Below are positions 25,491-33,470 of a DNA stretch of 64,000 bases, one piece after another. The notes below the pieces were generated by a model. It made no database searches. It was not told where the DNA came from and saw nothing but the letters and a program-made list of their open reading frames with translations. The DNA lies in contig NZ_CP159483.1 of assembly GCF_042140245.1 (NCBI RefSeq), forward strand, positions 1,550,001 to 1,614,000, in the 5' to 3' direction. The DNA is from MH13 sp042140245 (GTDB lineage: Bacteria; Pseudomonadota; Alphaproteobacteria; Rhizobiales; MH13). Within the stretch, counting starts at the first letter, position 1; each line of letters opens with the position of its first letter. The position numbers and the translations under genes were made by a program.

Positions 25491-26261
25491 TTACGCTGCT
25501 TCAGCGGCCAGTTCAGCGCGCGCTTTTTCCGGAAGGTATGCCAACAGCATTTCGCGGATAAGTGTCGGGCTTTTGTTCTCGCGAATCTGCGTGACGCCAT
25601 CGATCACCAGCGAGAGGTTGACCTCGTCCACGGCAAACTTGGCTTCCAGCTTGTCGGCAATGGGCAGGCAGACAAGGTTGGCCAGAATAGCGCCGTACAT
25701 GGTGGTCAAAAGCGCGATGGCCATCGCCGGACCGATGGTGGATGGGTCATCCATGTTGGCCAGCAGTTGCACCAGACCAACAAGCGTTCCGATCATGCCG
25801 AAGGCTGGGGCAGCGTCGCCAAGGGATTTGAAGACGCGCTGGCCCTCGGCCAACCGTTCCAATGACAGGTCACGCTCGCGTTCCAGGCTCTCGCGAATAA
25901 ACGCTGGCTCAAAGCCGTCGGTGACATATTGTGTGCCCTTTTGCAGCAAAGGGTGGGAGACTTCCACATTCTCCAGACCCAAGGGACCGCTCTTGCGCAC
26001 CACATCACCGAGGTTGGCGATTTCTTCAACCAGTTCGCTTGGTGAAACCTTCTTGTGCGTGAAAGCAGCCTTGCCACCCATAACCAAAGCCTGGCCGATG
26101 CCCGACAGAGGAAAGCGAATAAGCGTTGCGGCAAACCCACCACCAATCACGATCAGGATCGAGGGAAGATCGACGAACTGTCCGATGCTGCCACCTAGGA
26201 GCATCGCAACCAGGACGACGGCGGTTCCGGCCAAAATGCCGATAATCGTTGCTAAATCCAT
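25491..26261 (-). CDS. motA: MotA/PomA-like stator protein
   Basis: 256 residues with two N-terminal and two C-terminal membrane helices and a cytoplasmic domain between. MDLATIIGILAGTAVVL is the PomA-type start; the second half has GDAAPAFGMIGTLVGLVQLLANMDD near residue 145 (quoted in part, the Pro and Gly of the ion path) and TMYGAILANLVCLPIADKL near residue 190. The family start at 26261 is chosen; the frame is open to a GTG at 26291. Upstream partner of motB, forming the ion channel that drives torque. Confidence 0.86.
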   Translation of the reverse strand: MDLATIIGILAGTAVVLVAMLLGGSIGQFVDLPSILIVIGGGFAATLIRFPLSGIGQALVMGGKAAFTHKKVSPSELVEEIANLGDVVRKSGPLGLENVEVSHPLLQKGTQYVTDGFEPAFIRESLERERDLSLERLAEGQRVFKSLGDAAPAFGMIGTLVGLVQLLANMDDPSTIGPAMAIALLTTMYGAILANLVCLPIADKLEAKFAVDEVNLSLVIDGVTQIRENKSPTLIREMLLAYLPEKARAELAAEAA

Positions 26262-26517
26262 GGGGTCACCCAGGCCTTGCGCTGTTCTCACGTGCAGTCA
26301 GCCACTGCACCTTTCGCGTGCAGAGTAGGCAGCCGATGGAAAACGAGAGCTAAATGCCGTGCGTTAAAAACCACAGAGTTTGCGAAAGCTGCACTTAGGG
26401 TTAGTGCGCGGTAAACAGCGCAGCAACACCTCATTAACCGTAGCGGTTTAAGGTTGCTTAACCCTTCTTTGGTGCGAGCGTTTGAGCGTTGCGTGCCCGG
26501 CAAAGCAGCCCTTTGGT

Positions 26518-27954
26518 ATGAGCGTGCGTTCCTCTTCTCTGATCGTTTTTGGGGCCTTCGCCTCTCTGACCATTGTGCCTTTGGGCTTGATGGGCGTTGA
26601 GCCTGCGCAAGCACAGAGCCAGGGCGAAGTGGACGCTGGTGATCGCTATGCAACGGTTTCCCAAAGCGGCGGTGATCCTGATCTGACGGGTCAAGCGTCT
26701 GCCGGCCAACAAGTTGTTGGAGCAGATGACCTTGTCCGTTTCTCTCTGCCTGACACTGATCTGGTGACGGGTGCTGTCGATACGCCCCCGACACCTGAGC
26801 TTGCCACGCAGCAAGGTATTGATGTTCCTGACCCTTACGCGCCAATTGGTATTCGTTCTGGCCCGCTAACCTGGTTTCCGGCGATTGATTTGGCTGTCGG
26901 TTATGACAGCAACACCGACAGTGAGGTGGATGCACGCCAAGTGCGCACGCTCACCCTGTCGCCAGAGATTTCGGTTGAGAGCGATTGGAGCCGTCATGCG
27001 TGGACTGGCAGTCTGCGCGGCTCGCTGGAGTATGTTGACGATGGGCGCGACCTTGGTCGCTCGCTGGCCATCGACAATGAGTTGCGTCTTGATCTCGGGC
27101 TGGAAACCACTGTGACGTTGCGCGGTGGTTACACCCTGACCGGAGAGCCTGACAGCGATGACAACGCCGCTGCGGGTGCTGATGGGAGCACAGACACCCA
27201 TGAGTTTGAGGTCGGTGCCACAGTCGCGCGCACCATTGGTCCGGTTGAGGCAAGCCTTGGGGTGGACGCCTCGCGCTCACTTTTCAGCGACACCAATTTG
27301 GCAGGCGGTGGTGTGCAATCCAACGAGGATCGCAATCGTTTCGATGGAGACTTGACCATGCGCCTCTCGCAAGCGCCTGGGCCGATCATGCGCCCCTTTG
27401 TAGAAGGCACGATTGGTCTGCGGCGGTTTGACGAGCGTGTCGATCGCAATGGTTTTGAGCGCAACAGCCTGGGCTACGGGTTGCGCGGCGGCTTGACGAT
27501 TGCCGATGATGGACCGCTCAGCGGTGAGGCCTCTATTGGCTTTGCTGGCGAGCAATTTGCTGACGATCAGCTGGAGGATGTGCTCACCCTTACAGCTGCC
27601 GCATCTCTCACCTGGGATGTGACTGCGCTGACAAGCGTAACGCTTGATGTGGAAACCGAGCTTGACCCGACAACTCGTGCAGGCTCCGGTGTTGGCATCA
27701 ATCGTTCCGCAGAGCTGGGCCTGACACATGCCCTGCGACGCAATGTGGATCTGCGCTTGGGTGTTGGTGTTGATGACACGGTGTTCAGCGGAATTGATGC
27801 TGAAACGCGCACCTATTCCGGCCGCGCAGGTCTGACCTGGCGCGCGTCACCCATCGTCGCGTTCCGTCTTGATACCACCTATGAACACGAGCCTGATGAT
27901 GATGGCGATATCAACCGCTTCACCGCCCAAGCCGGCGTGACGTTGCGGCGCTAA
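26518..27954 (+). CDS. Outer-membrane beta-barrel protein (putative porin, BBP2-like)
   Basis: 478 residues with a signal peptide (about 1-27, ending AQAQS). After an acidic linker of about 80 residues the rest alternates hydrophobic and polar residues, typical of membrane strands: SLRGSLEYVDDGRDLGRSLA, RLDLGLETTVTLRGGY, GLRRFDERVDRNGFERNSLGYG, and a final strand AQAGVTLRR. This matches the putative beta-barrel porin 2 group common in alphaproteobacteria. The start at 26518 gives the signal peptide; the frame is open to a TTG at 26482. Substrate and role are unknown. Single gene, convergent with the Rieske-GltB gene. Confidence 0.72.
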   Translation: MSVRSSSLIVFGAFASLTIVPLGLMGVEPAQAQSQGEVDAGDRYATVSQSGGDPDLTGQASAGQQVVGADDLVRFSLPDTDLVTGAVDTPPTPELATQQGIDVPDPYAPIGIRSGPLTWFPAIDLAVGYDSNTDSEVDARQVRTLTLSPEISVESDWSRHAWTGSLRGSLEYVDDGRDLGRSLAIDNELRLDLGLETTVTLRGGYTLTGEPDSDDNAAAGADGSTDTHEFEVGATVARTIGPVEASLGVDASRSLFSDTNLAGGGVQSNEDRNRFDGDLTMRLSQAPGPIMRPFVEGTIGLRRFDERVDRNGFERNSLGYGLRGGLTIADDGPLSGEASIGFAGEQFADDQLEDVLTLTAAASLTWDVTALTSVTLDVETELDPTTRAGSGVGINRSAELGLTHALRRNVDLRLGVGVDDTVFSGIDAETRTYSGRAGLTWRASPIVAFRLDTTYEHEPDDDGDINRFTAQAGVTLRR

Positions 27955-27990
27955 ACACTGTTTGGGATCGTTGCAGCGAGATAAAACCGC

Positions 27991-29601
27991 TTAGCTGACC
28001 CCGCCATATGCAACGCCCGATAGCGCGGCCATGTCTTTCTTCCATGTGGTGAGATCATGGCGATTGAACTTGGACAAGTGATCATGGCCGCAGGCCCGCG
28101 CCATCACCTGCATGAGTTCCACCGAAGCTTCGAAGAAGTTGGTCAGCTGGCGCGCTGACTTTTCCACCACTATGCGGTTCACCAGATGCGGTTTTTGCGT
28201 TGCGATCCCAACCGGGCAGTTGTTGGTGTGGCAGGCGCGCATAGCGATGCAGCCGATGGCTTGCATCGCCGCGTTGGAAACCGCGATAGCGTCGGCGCCC
28301 AGTGCCAGTGCCTTGATGAAATCGGCCGGCTTTCGCAGGCCCCCGGTGATAACAAGCGACACGTCTTCACGCCCAAGGCTATCGAGATGCGCGCGGGCGC
28401 GTGCCAGCGCTGGGATGGTCGGCACAGAGATGTTGTCGCGGAACAAGATGGGCGCGGCGCCCGTGCCACCACCACGGCCATCCAAGATGATGTAGTCCAC
28501 GCCAACCTCCAGAGCGGCATCGATGTCCTTTTCGATATGTTGGGCCGACAGTTTGTAGCCGATGGGAATGCCACCGGTCCGGCTTCTCACCTCGTCTGCA
28601 AAGGCTTTGATTTGCGATGGCTTCGTCCAATCGGGGAAACGCGGAGGTGATATCGCGTCTTCACCTTCTGCTATTCCACGTACCTCGGCGATTTTTCCCT
28701 GGTTCTTTGCGCCAGGCAGGTGTCCACCCGTTCCAGTTTTTGCGCCTTGGCCGCCTTTGAAATGAAAGGCTTGGACATTGGCCAGCTTCTCCCAATCAAA
28801 GCCGAAGCGGGCAGAGGCCAGTTCGTAGAAGTAGCGCGAGTTTGCTTCCTGCTCCTCTGGAAGCATGCCGCCTTCGCCGGAACAGATCCCGGTTCCGGCC
28901 AGTTCAGCACCACGAGCAAGGGCCACTTTGGCCGGCTCGGACAGGGCGCCGAAAGACATGTCAGACACAAACAGGGGTATCTTCAAGCGCAGCGGCTTTT
29001 GGGCGTTTGGACCAATTACCACCTCGGTGCCAACAGCGTCCTCGTCGAGCAATGGCGGCTTGTGCAGCTGGGCGGTGAGCAGCTGGAGATCGTCCCAACT
29101 GGGAAGCTGCTCGCGAGGTACCCCCATGGATTCGACGATGCCATGGTGGCCGGTCTTTGATAGGCCATCGCGTGCATATTGCTGAATAAGCCCGTTCAGC
29201 GGCTCTTCGGCTGTGCCATGAGAGGTGTCGGCATAGAGGCCAAGATAGGCATCACGATTAAAGGGCTGCGGATTTTTTTGTGCCCATGCGCTGATTTCAT
29301 CCGCATCGACGCAAACCTCATCACCCTCTACCCAGGAGGAGAATTTGGGGAGTTGCTCCTCATTGGCGTACTCTGAGATGCCAGTGTCGAGCCGGTAATC
29401 CCAATCGTGCACACCGCAGATAAGGTTCTGGCCGCGTACGAAACCATCGGCCATCAAAGCTCCGCGATGCAGGCAGCGCCCATAAAACACTGAGACTTCG
29501 TCATCGAACCGGACGATGACAAGATCGACATCAGCCACCAGCGCATAGGTTGGTGTGCGGTCGGCCAGTTCGCTCCAACGCGCGACATTTGTCTTCTTCA
29601 T
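27991..29601 (-). CDS. Rieske-domain / FMN-binding glutamate-synthase-like fusion protein
   Basis: 536 residues in two parts. Residues about 5-105 are a Rieske domain: Cys43-x-His45 in GRCLHRGAL and Cys62-x2-His65 in CGVHDWDY bind a 2Fe-2S cluster. Residues about 135-525 are the FMN-binding GltB domain: FVSDMSFGALSEPAKVAL, SGEGGMLPEE, GQGAKTGTGGHLPG, GYKLSAQHIEKD, DGRGGGTGAAP, and Cys451, Cys457 and Cys462, whose 6/5 spacing equals the 3Fe-4S ligands of glutamate synthase. The glutaminase domain and the NADPH subunit are absent. A redox enzyme is sure; whether it makes glutamate or acts on another substrate fed by the Rieske centre is unknown. Single gene. Confidence 0.85.
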   Translation of the reverse strand: MKKTNVARWSELADRTPTYALVADVDLVIVRFDDEVSVFYGRCLHRGALMADGFVRGQNLICGVHDWDYRLDTGISEYANEEQLPKFSSWVEGDEVCVDADEISAWAQKNPQPFNRDAYLGLYADTSHGTAEEPLNGLIQQYARDGLSKTGHHGIVESMGVPREQLPSWDDLQLLTAQLHKPPLLDEDAVGTEVVIGPNAQKPLRLKIPLFVSDMSFGALSEPAKVALARGAELAGTGICSGEGGMLPEEQEANSRYFYELASARFGFDWEKLANVQAFHFKGGQGAKTGTGGHLPGAKNQGKIAEVRGIAEGEDAISPPRFPDWTKPSQIKAFADEVRSRTGGIPIGYKLSAQHIEKDIDAALEVGVDYIILDGRGGGTGAAPILFRDNISVPTIPALARARAHLDSLGREDVSLVITGGLRKPADFIKALALGADAIAVSNAAMQAIGCIAMRACHTNNCPVGIATQKPHLVNRIVVEKSARQLTNFFEASVELMQVMARACGHDHLSKFNRHDLTTWKKDMAALSGVAYGGVS

Positions 29602-29665
29602 GGCTTAGTTCCCCCGTTTCAACCTACCACCTTGACGTGTGTGGTGTTGGGGTCAAGCCACTAAA

Positions 29666-29690
29666 AAGCCCGACGTTTCCGCCGGGCTTT
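29666..29690 (-). terminator. Terminator of the hsp20 gene
   Basis: AAAGCCCG (29666-29673) and CGGGCTTT (29683-29690) form the stem, with an inner CG/CG and a TTT-rich loop; on the minus strand the stem is followed by a T run. It lies 42 bases beyond the hsp20 stop; the plus-strand side also has some T, but no plus-strand gene ends here. Confidence 0.82.
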
Positions 29691-29731
29691 CTTCATTAAG
29701 CCATAGGGAGCTGGCTTACTGTCTGGATTGT

Positions 29732-30220
29732 TTAACCCTTTTGGGTGTCGGCACTTGCGGTGTCCACCTCGATAGCAGCCGTCTCGGCTTTGCCGTTCGC
29801 GCCGTTTGAAATCGCAATTTTGCGGGGTTTCATGGCTTCAGGCAGCTCACGCTTCAGTTCAATGTGAAGCAGGCCGTTTTCCATTGAAGCACCGTTCACT
29901 TCGACATAGTCGGCAAGCTGGAAACGGCGCTCAAAGTTTCGGGCTGCAATGCCGCGATACAGGATCTCGCGGGTGTCGCTGGCCACATCAGCACCCTTTT
30001 CACCGCGCACATGCAGCGTGTGGTTTTTGGTTTCCACGTGCAGCTCATCGGGGCCGAAACCGGCTACCGCCATGGAAATGCGATAGGCGTTCTCGCCGGT
30101 GCGCTCAATGTTGTAGGGCGGATAAGAATTTGTCTCGTTTGAGACCGTCTGGTCGAGCATGGAAAAGAGCCGATCAAAACCGACGGTGGAACGATAAAGG
30201 GGCGAATAATCAACACGCAT
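29732..30220 (-). CDS. ibpA: Small heat shock protein Hsp20 (IbpA type)
   Basis: 162 residues; holdase that binds unfolding proteins in the cytoplasm. N-terminal arm SPLYRSTVGFDRLFSMLDQ, alpha-crystallin domain about residues 35-130 (PPYNIERTGENAYRISMAVAG start quoted in part, ARNFERRFQLADYVEV, NGLLHIELKRELPE), and a Lys/Ile tail with RKIAIS carrying the IxI motif. It is the class A type common in rhizobia. The leader has a ROSE-type thermometer hairpin covering the ribosome-binding site, so translation is likely released by heat. Divergent from a small secreted protein gene. Confidence 0.95.
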   Translation of the reverse strand: MRVDYSPLYRSTVGFDRLFSMLDQTVSNETNSYPPYNIERTGENAYRISMAVAGFGPDELHVETKNHTLHVRGEKGADVASDTREILYRGIAARNFERRFQLADYVEVNGASMENGLLHIELKRELPEAMKPRKIAISNGANGKAETAAIEVDTASADTQKG

Positions 30221-30223
30221 GTG

Positions 30224-30345
30224 TGTTCTCCATAAGAAGCAACAGTTGAAAGGTTACGCCGATGGCAGAGCTCGTCACGAGCGTCGCGATCCCATCTGGC
30301 TATCGCTGCTGTCACCTGCGCTGAAGGCCCGTTTGGCGCCTTCGA
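30224..30345 (-). ncRNA. ROSE-type RNA thermometer in the hsp20 leader
   Basis: On the minus strand the last hairpin before the ATG (30243-30225) has GTTGCTTC pairing with GGAGAAC around TTAT. The pairs are G-C, U-A, U-A, then a bulged G, then C-G, U-A, U-G and C-G, so the ribosome-binding GGAG is buried, and the anti-Shine-Dalgarno UUGCU with its bulged G is the hallmark of ROSE elements. Upstream hairpins expected in ROSE are visible: GCTCG/CGAGC at 30270-30282 inside GATGG/CCATC (30261-30296), and GAAGGC/GCCTTC at 30323-30343. Rhizobial hsp genes are the classic hosts. Extent of the leader is estimated. Confidence 0.8.
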
Positions 30346-30554
30346 GAGTATAGCTGCGTATTGGACGAGCTGTTTTCAAGGGGGGCCTTTCTGCAGGCCT
30401 GCTAACCCCTTTTTGCACCGCCTTTTTTCCCTGAACCGAAAATGAACACATGCTTCCAAATGGGTTCAGGGGGCGGTCGCTAGTGTCTGATCATCGCTGA
30501 GGCAAACCCCACCTGCTTCCACCACTGCCCAGCACAGATGGTTCTAAGGAGACG
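30346..30554. other. Divergent promoter region with two unexplained hairpins
   Basis: Between the ROSE leader and the PepSY-like gene. First structure: AAGGGG (30378-30383) with CCCCTT (30406-30411), inner GGCCT/AGGCC, followed on the plus strand by TTTTG, terminator-like but with no plus-strand gene before it. Second: CCCTGAACC (30429-30437) with GGTTCAGGG (30463-30471), extended by ACCGCC/GGCGGT (30417-30422 with 30472-30477) past a six-T bulge. A CTTGAA on the minus strand (30378-30373) might be part of a heat-shock promoter for hsp20, but no fitting -10 was found. Confidence 0.5.
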
Positions 30555-30557
30555 ATG

Positions 30558-30944
30558 ATGACCAATCGCAAAACCCTGATGAAAACCGCCATCGCCGGTG
30601 CGCTGGCTTTCGGTACCCTCGCAGGCGGCGCTAACGTTGCCAACGCGACGAACTTCCACTTCAGCTGGTCGACGCCGCAAGGCACCTTCACGCTTGGCCC
30701 GAACGGCCACCACTTCACTCCGCGCTACCACCAGCCGCGCTATCAGCCACCGCGTCATGTTCGCGAGCAGATCCGTCCGCGTCAGGCGCGTCGCATTCTG
30801 CGCCAGGCGGGCTTCCGGGACATCTCGTTCCTGCGTGAGCGCAACCGCGTTTATGTGTTTGAGGCTCGCGGCCAGCGCGGTTACCGCCGCATCGCCGTCA
30901 ACAAGTTCAACGGCAACATCATCTGGCGTTGGGGTCGTGGGTAA
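30558..30944 (+). CDS. Small secreted basic protein with PepSY-like C-terminus
   Basis: 128 residues. Signal peptide about residues 1-31 (basic start, Ala/Gly core, NVANAT). Then a His/Pro/Arg-rich stretch (HHFTPRYHQPRYQPPRHVR) and a C-terminal segment, IRPRQARRILRQAGFRDISF then YVFEARGQRGYRRIAVNKF, ending in GNIIWRW. The last half has the helix-strand-strand look of PepSY-like domains in rhizobial exported proteins. Start at 30558 has AAGGAG 7 bases ahead (30555 is also ATG). Function unknown. The end of the gene can fold with the following bases (GGTCGTGGGT with ACACCCGACC). Confidence 0.68.
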   Translation: MTNRKTLMKTAIAGALAFGTLAGGANVANATNFHFSWSTPQGTFTLGPNGHHFTPRYHQPRYQPPRHVREQIRPRQARRILRQAGFRDISFLRERNRVYVFEARGQRGYRRIAVNKFNGNIIWRWGRG

Positions 30945-31014
30945 CACCCGACCTTCCCCCCCCGAATTCCAGAATGGGCTTAGACGGTCGCCGATCCGCC
31001 CTCCAGGTGGCTAT

Positions 31015-31935
31015 CTAGGACCGAGGCTGGTGTCCCCTTTGTGGGACGCCAGCCTTTCTTGCTTGGATGGCGCTTTGAGAAAACCGTTTTGCACCCGCTA
31101 CACAGGCGACCACGGCAACACTGACAACTGCCATGATGAGGCTTACCTCCTCGCGCAGCAGTCCAGCTGCAAGCAGCAAACCGAAAAAGGGTTGCAGCAG
31201 CTGCAGTTGCGATACGGCGGCAACGCCGCCTTGGGCCAGCCCACGATACCAAAAGGCGAAGCCAATAAACATTGAAAACATCGACACATAGCCAAGCGCT
31301 GTCCAGCTTGACGTTCCGATCCCAGCCAGAGTGTCGGGGAAGGTGATAAGGCTGAGGACAAGCATCAGCGGCAGCGAGATCACCAGAGCCCAGGAGATCA
31401 CCTGCCATCCGCCCAATGTGCGGGAAAGTCTGCCTCCTTCTGCGTAGCCAAGACCGCAAACGATGACGGCCGCGACCATAAAGGCATCGCCGATCAGCAC
31501 CCCGGATGATGCTTCGCTGAGGGCAAATCCAACGACGAAGGCGCTGCCAGCTAGGGAGAATGCCCAGAAAGCGGGATGAGGGCGTTCACCAGCGCGCATG
31601 ACACCGAAGATGGCCGTCGCCAGGGGCAGCAGCGCGATGAACACAATCGAGCGGGCTGATGTGATGTGTTGCAAGGCGAGTGCGGTGAAGAGAGGAAAAC
31701 CCACGACAACACCGAGTGCAACGATGACGAGCGATGGGATGTCCGTGCGGTCGGGACGTTTCTGGCGCAGACAGACAAGCGTTGCGACAGCCAAGAGCCC
31801 AGCCAGTGCAGCCCGCGCGACGGTTAAGAAAAGGGGGTCGAAATCAGCGACAGCCACACGCGTTGCGGGCAGCGAACCACTGAAAATGATCACGCCGATA
31901 AGGCCAAAGATCCAACCGTTCTTGCTCTGGTTCAT
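31015..31935 (-). CDS. EamA/DMT-family transporter
   Basis: 306 residues, ten hydrophobic segments in two EamA repeats (about residues 8-140 and 150-290); FGLIGVIIFSGSLPATRVAVADFDP is the typical first helix and turn (quoted in part: FSGSLPATRVAVADFDP). Exporter of unknown metabolite. ATG 31935 follows AAGGGAG by 7 bases; a TTG at 31938 precedes it. Divergent from a MocR regulator, 104 bases apart, so it is probably its target. The last 15 codons run through a strong hairpin (31024-31055). Confidence 0.9.
   Translation of the reverse strand: MNQSKNGWIFGLIGVIIFSGSLPATRVAVADFDPLFLTVARAALAGLLAVATLVCLRQKRPDRTDIPSLVIVALGVVVGFPLFTALALQHITSARSIVFIALLPLATAIFGVMRAGERPHPAFWAFSLAGSAFVVGFALSEASSGVLIGDAFMVAAVIVCGLGYAEGGRLSRTLGGWQVISWALVISLPLMLVLSLITFPDTLAGIGTSSWTALGYVSMFSMFIGFAFWYRGLAQGGVAAVSQLQLLQPFFGLLLAAGLLREEVSLIMAVVSVAVVACVAGAKRFSQSAIQARKAGVPQRGHQPRS
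31024..31060 (+). terminator. Hairpin terminator overlapping the 3' end of the convergent exporter gene
   Basis: AGGCTGGTGTCCC (31024-31036) pairs with GGGACGCCAGCCT (31043-31055), one T-G pair, loop of six, followed by TTCTT. By direction it serves the small secreted protein gene on the plus strand, and it lies within the last codons of the minus-strand exporter gene. Confidence 0.65.
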
Positions 31936-31997
31936 CAAACACTCCCTTTGCCTCCCCCAAGGGCGCCGACAGCGATGGATTCTCCAGAGACAGTGCA

Positions 31998-32037
31998 GTA
32001 CAATTTCATAAAAGTGTACTGATACAAATTGGTGTAC
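31998..32037. promoter_or_regulatory. Candidate MocR operator: repeated GTGTAC
   Basis: GTGTAC occurs at 32014-32019 and again at 32032-32037, an 18-base direct repeat period, and GTACA at 31998-32002 is an inverted copy of the TGTAC core. The last copy ends three bases before the MocR start codon. MocR proteins bind pairs of direct repeats, often together with an inverted copy, in the promoter shared with their target gene, and this is the arrangement seen. Confidence 0.6.
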
Positions 32038-32039
32038 AG

Positions 32040-33455
32040 ATGAGCCTAAGCAAAAACATTGCAGAGCCTAGCCAGACCCGCGTCGACATGGTGATGGGCG
32101 CTGTTCGCCGTCAAATTGCGGGCCAGCATAGTCAGCCCGGTGCCAGACTCACCTCCATCCGCGCCATGGCCGAGCGGCTTGGGGTTTCGAAGTCCACTGT
32201 GGTTGAGGCTTATGATCGGCTGGTTGCCGAGGGTGCGATCACGTCGCGACCTGGCGCTGGCTTTTTTGCCTCCGGCCATTTGCCGCCTTTGTCGTTGGCA
32301 CCTGTTGACCCGTCAGCCCACCGTGACGTTGATCCGGTTTGGATGACGCGCCGCGCGCTCAATCACGACGCCAGTTTGATGAAGCCCGGCTGCGGTTGGC
32401 TTCCGGCGTCTTGGATGCCCGGCGATGACATCGCGAGGGCATTGCGCCGCTTGGCGCGAGAAGGGGATGGTCACCTTGTTGACTACGCAAGCCCCCACGG
32501 TCTTGCGCCGCTTCGCCAACTTCTTGCGCGACGGTTGGCAGATCGGGGTATTGAAGCGCCCCCACAGCACATCATGATCACCGAATCGGGCACGCAAGCC
32601 GTTGATCTGCTGTGCCGGTTTTTGCTGAAACCGGGCGATACGGTGCTGCTTGATGATCCATGTTACTTCAATTTTCACGCCTTGATGCGGGCTCACCGTG
32701 TGAATGTGGTCAGTGTTCCGTACACTCCAAACGGCCCCGATCTTACCCAACTGGAGCATGTGCTTGGTGCTCATCGGGTGCGGCTCTACATCACCAACTC
32801 TGCGCTGCATAATCCAACGGGCGCGACGTTGTCGCCGGTTGTGGCTCATCGTGTGTTGAAGCTTGCTGAGGCACACGATGTTCTGATCATTGAGGATGAT
32901 ATTTTTGCCGATTTTGAGCAAGAACCAGCGCCGCGCTTGGCTGCGTTTGACGGGTTGGACCGGGTCATCCATGTCGGCAGCTTTTCCAAGACACTCTCAG
33001 CTGCGGTGCGATGCGGTTTCATTGCCGCTCGTTCTGATTGGATAGAGGAACTGGTTGATCTGAAGCTCGCGACATCGTTCGGGGGCGGTGCTTTCTCCTC
33101 CGATCTTGTCTTTAGGCTGCTGACCGATGGCGCTTATCGTCGGCATATGAGCAGTGTACGCACACGGCTGGCCGATGCGATGGGCAAAGTGATCCGTCAG
33201 CTCCACACCATCGGGATAGAGCCGGTCTTGGAGCCAAAAGGTGGGATGTTTCTTTGGTGTAAACTGCCTGGCGGGTTGGACGCGGCGCAGGTGGCACGCA
33301 ATGCTTTTGCCCGTAGCGTTGTGCTGGCGCCTGGCCAAGCGTTCAGTCTGCGCGAGGAGGCCTGCACGTTTTTGCGGTTCAATGTGGCGCAAACCTTGGA
33401 CCCCACCATTCTTCCCGCTGTCGAACGCGCGATGTTGCAAGCCCACCCAGAGTGA
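32040..33455 (+). CDS. MocR-type regulator (GntR helix-turn-helix fused to aminotransferase)
   Basis: 471 residues. Residues about 10-80 are a GntR winged helix (GARLTSIRAMAERLGVSKST then VVEAYDRLVAEGAI). Residues about 110-465 are a fold-type I aminotransferase domain binding pyridoxal phosphate: ITESGTQAVDLLCRFLL, DDPCYFNFHALMRAHRV, TNSALHNPTGATLS, and the cofactor Lys near residue 317 in VGSFSKTLSAAVRCGF. Such regulators sense an amine or PLP itself. No ribosome-binding sequence is visible and the operator repeats reach almost to the ATG, so a very short leader is likely. Likely controls the divergent EamA exporter. Confidence 0.93.
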   Translation: MSLSKNIAEPSQTRVDMVMGAVRRQIAGQHSQPGARLTSIRAMAERLGVSKSTVVEAYDRLVAEGAITSRPGAGFFASGHLPPLSLAPVDPSAHRDVDPVWMTRRALNHDASLMKPGCGWLPASWMPGDDIARALRRLAREGDGHLVDYASPHGLAPLRQLLARRLADRGIEAPPQHIMITESGTQAVDLLCRFLLKPGDTVLLDDPCYFNFHALMRAHRVNVVSVPYTPNGPDLTQLEHVLGAHRVRLYITNSALHNPTGATLSPVVAHRVLKLAEAHDVLIIEDDIFADFEQEPAPRLAAFDGLDRVIHVGSFSKTLSAAVRCGFIAARSDWIEELVDLKLATSFGGGAFSSDLVFRLLTDGAYRRHMSSVRTRLADAMGKVIRQLHTIGIEPVLEPKGGMFLWCKLPGGLDAAQVARNAFARSVVLAPGQAFSLREEACTFLRFNVAQTLDPTILPAVERAMLQAHPE

Positions 33456-33470
33456 GGCAAGAGACCTGCT

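Noticed and set aside
24870..26328. Two long plus-strand frames opposite motAB
   Set aside because: Antisense mirrors of motB and motA; composition typical of shadows and no ribosome-binding site.
26400..26460. TTAA-containing sequences resembling CtrA sites
   Set aside because: Spacing between TTAA halves is 6 or 10 bases, not 7; no exact consensus could be found by eye.
30361..30380. Heat-shock sigma factor promoter for hsp20
   Set aside because: A CTTGAA is present on the minus strand but no -10 of fitting sequence and distance was found.
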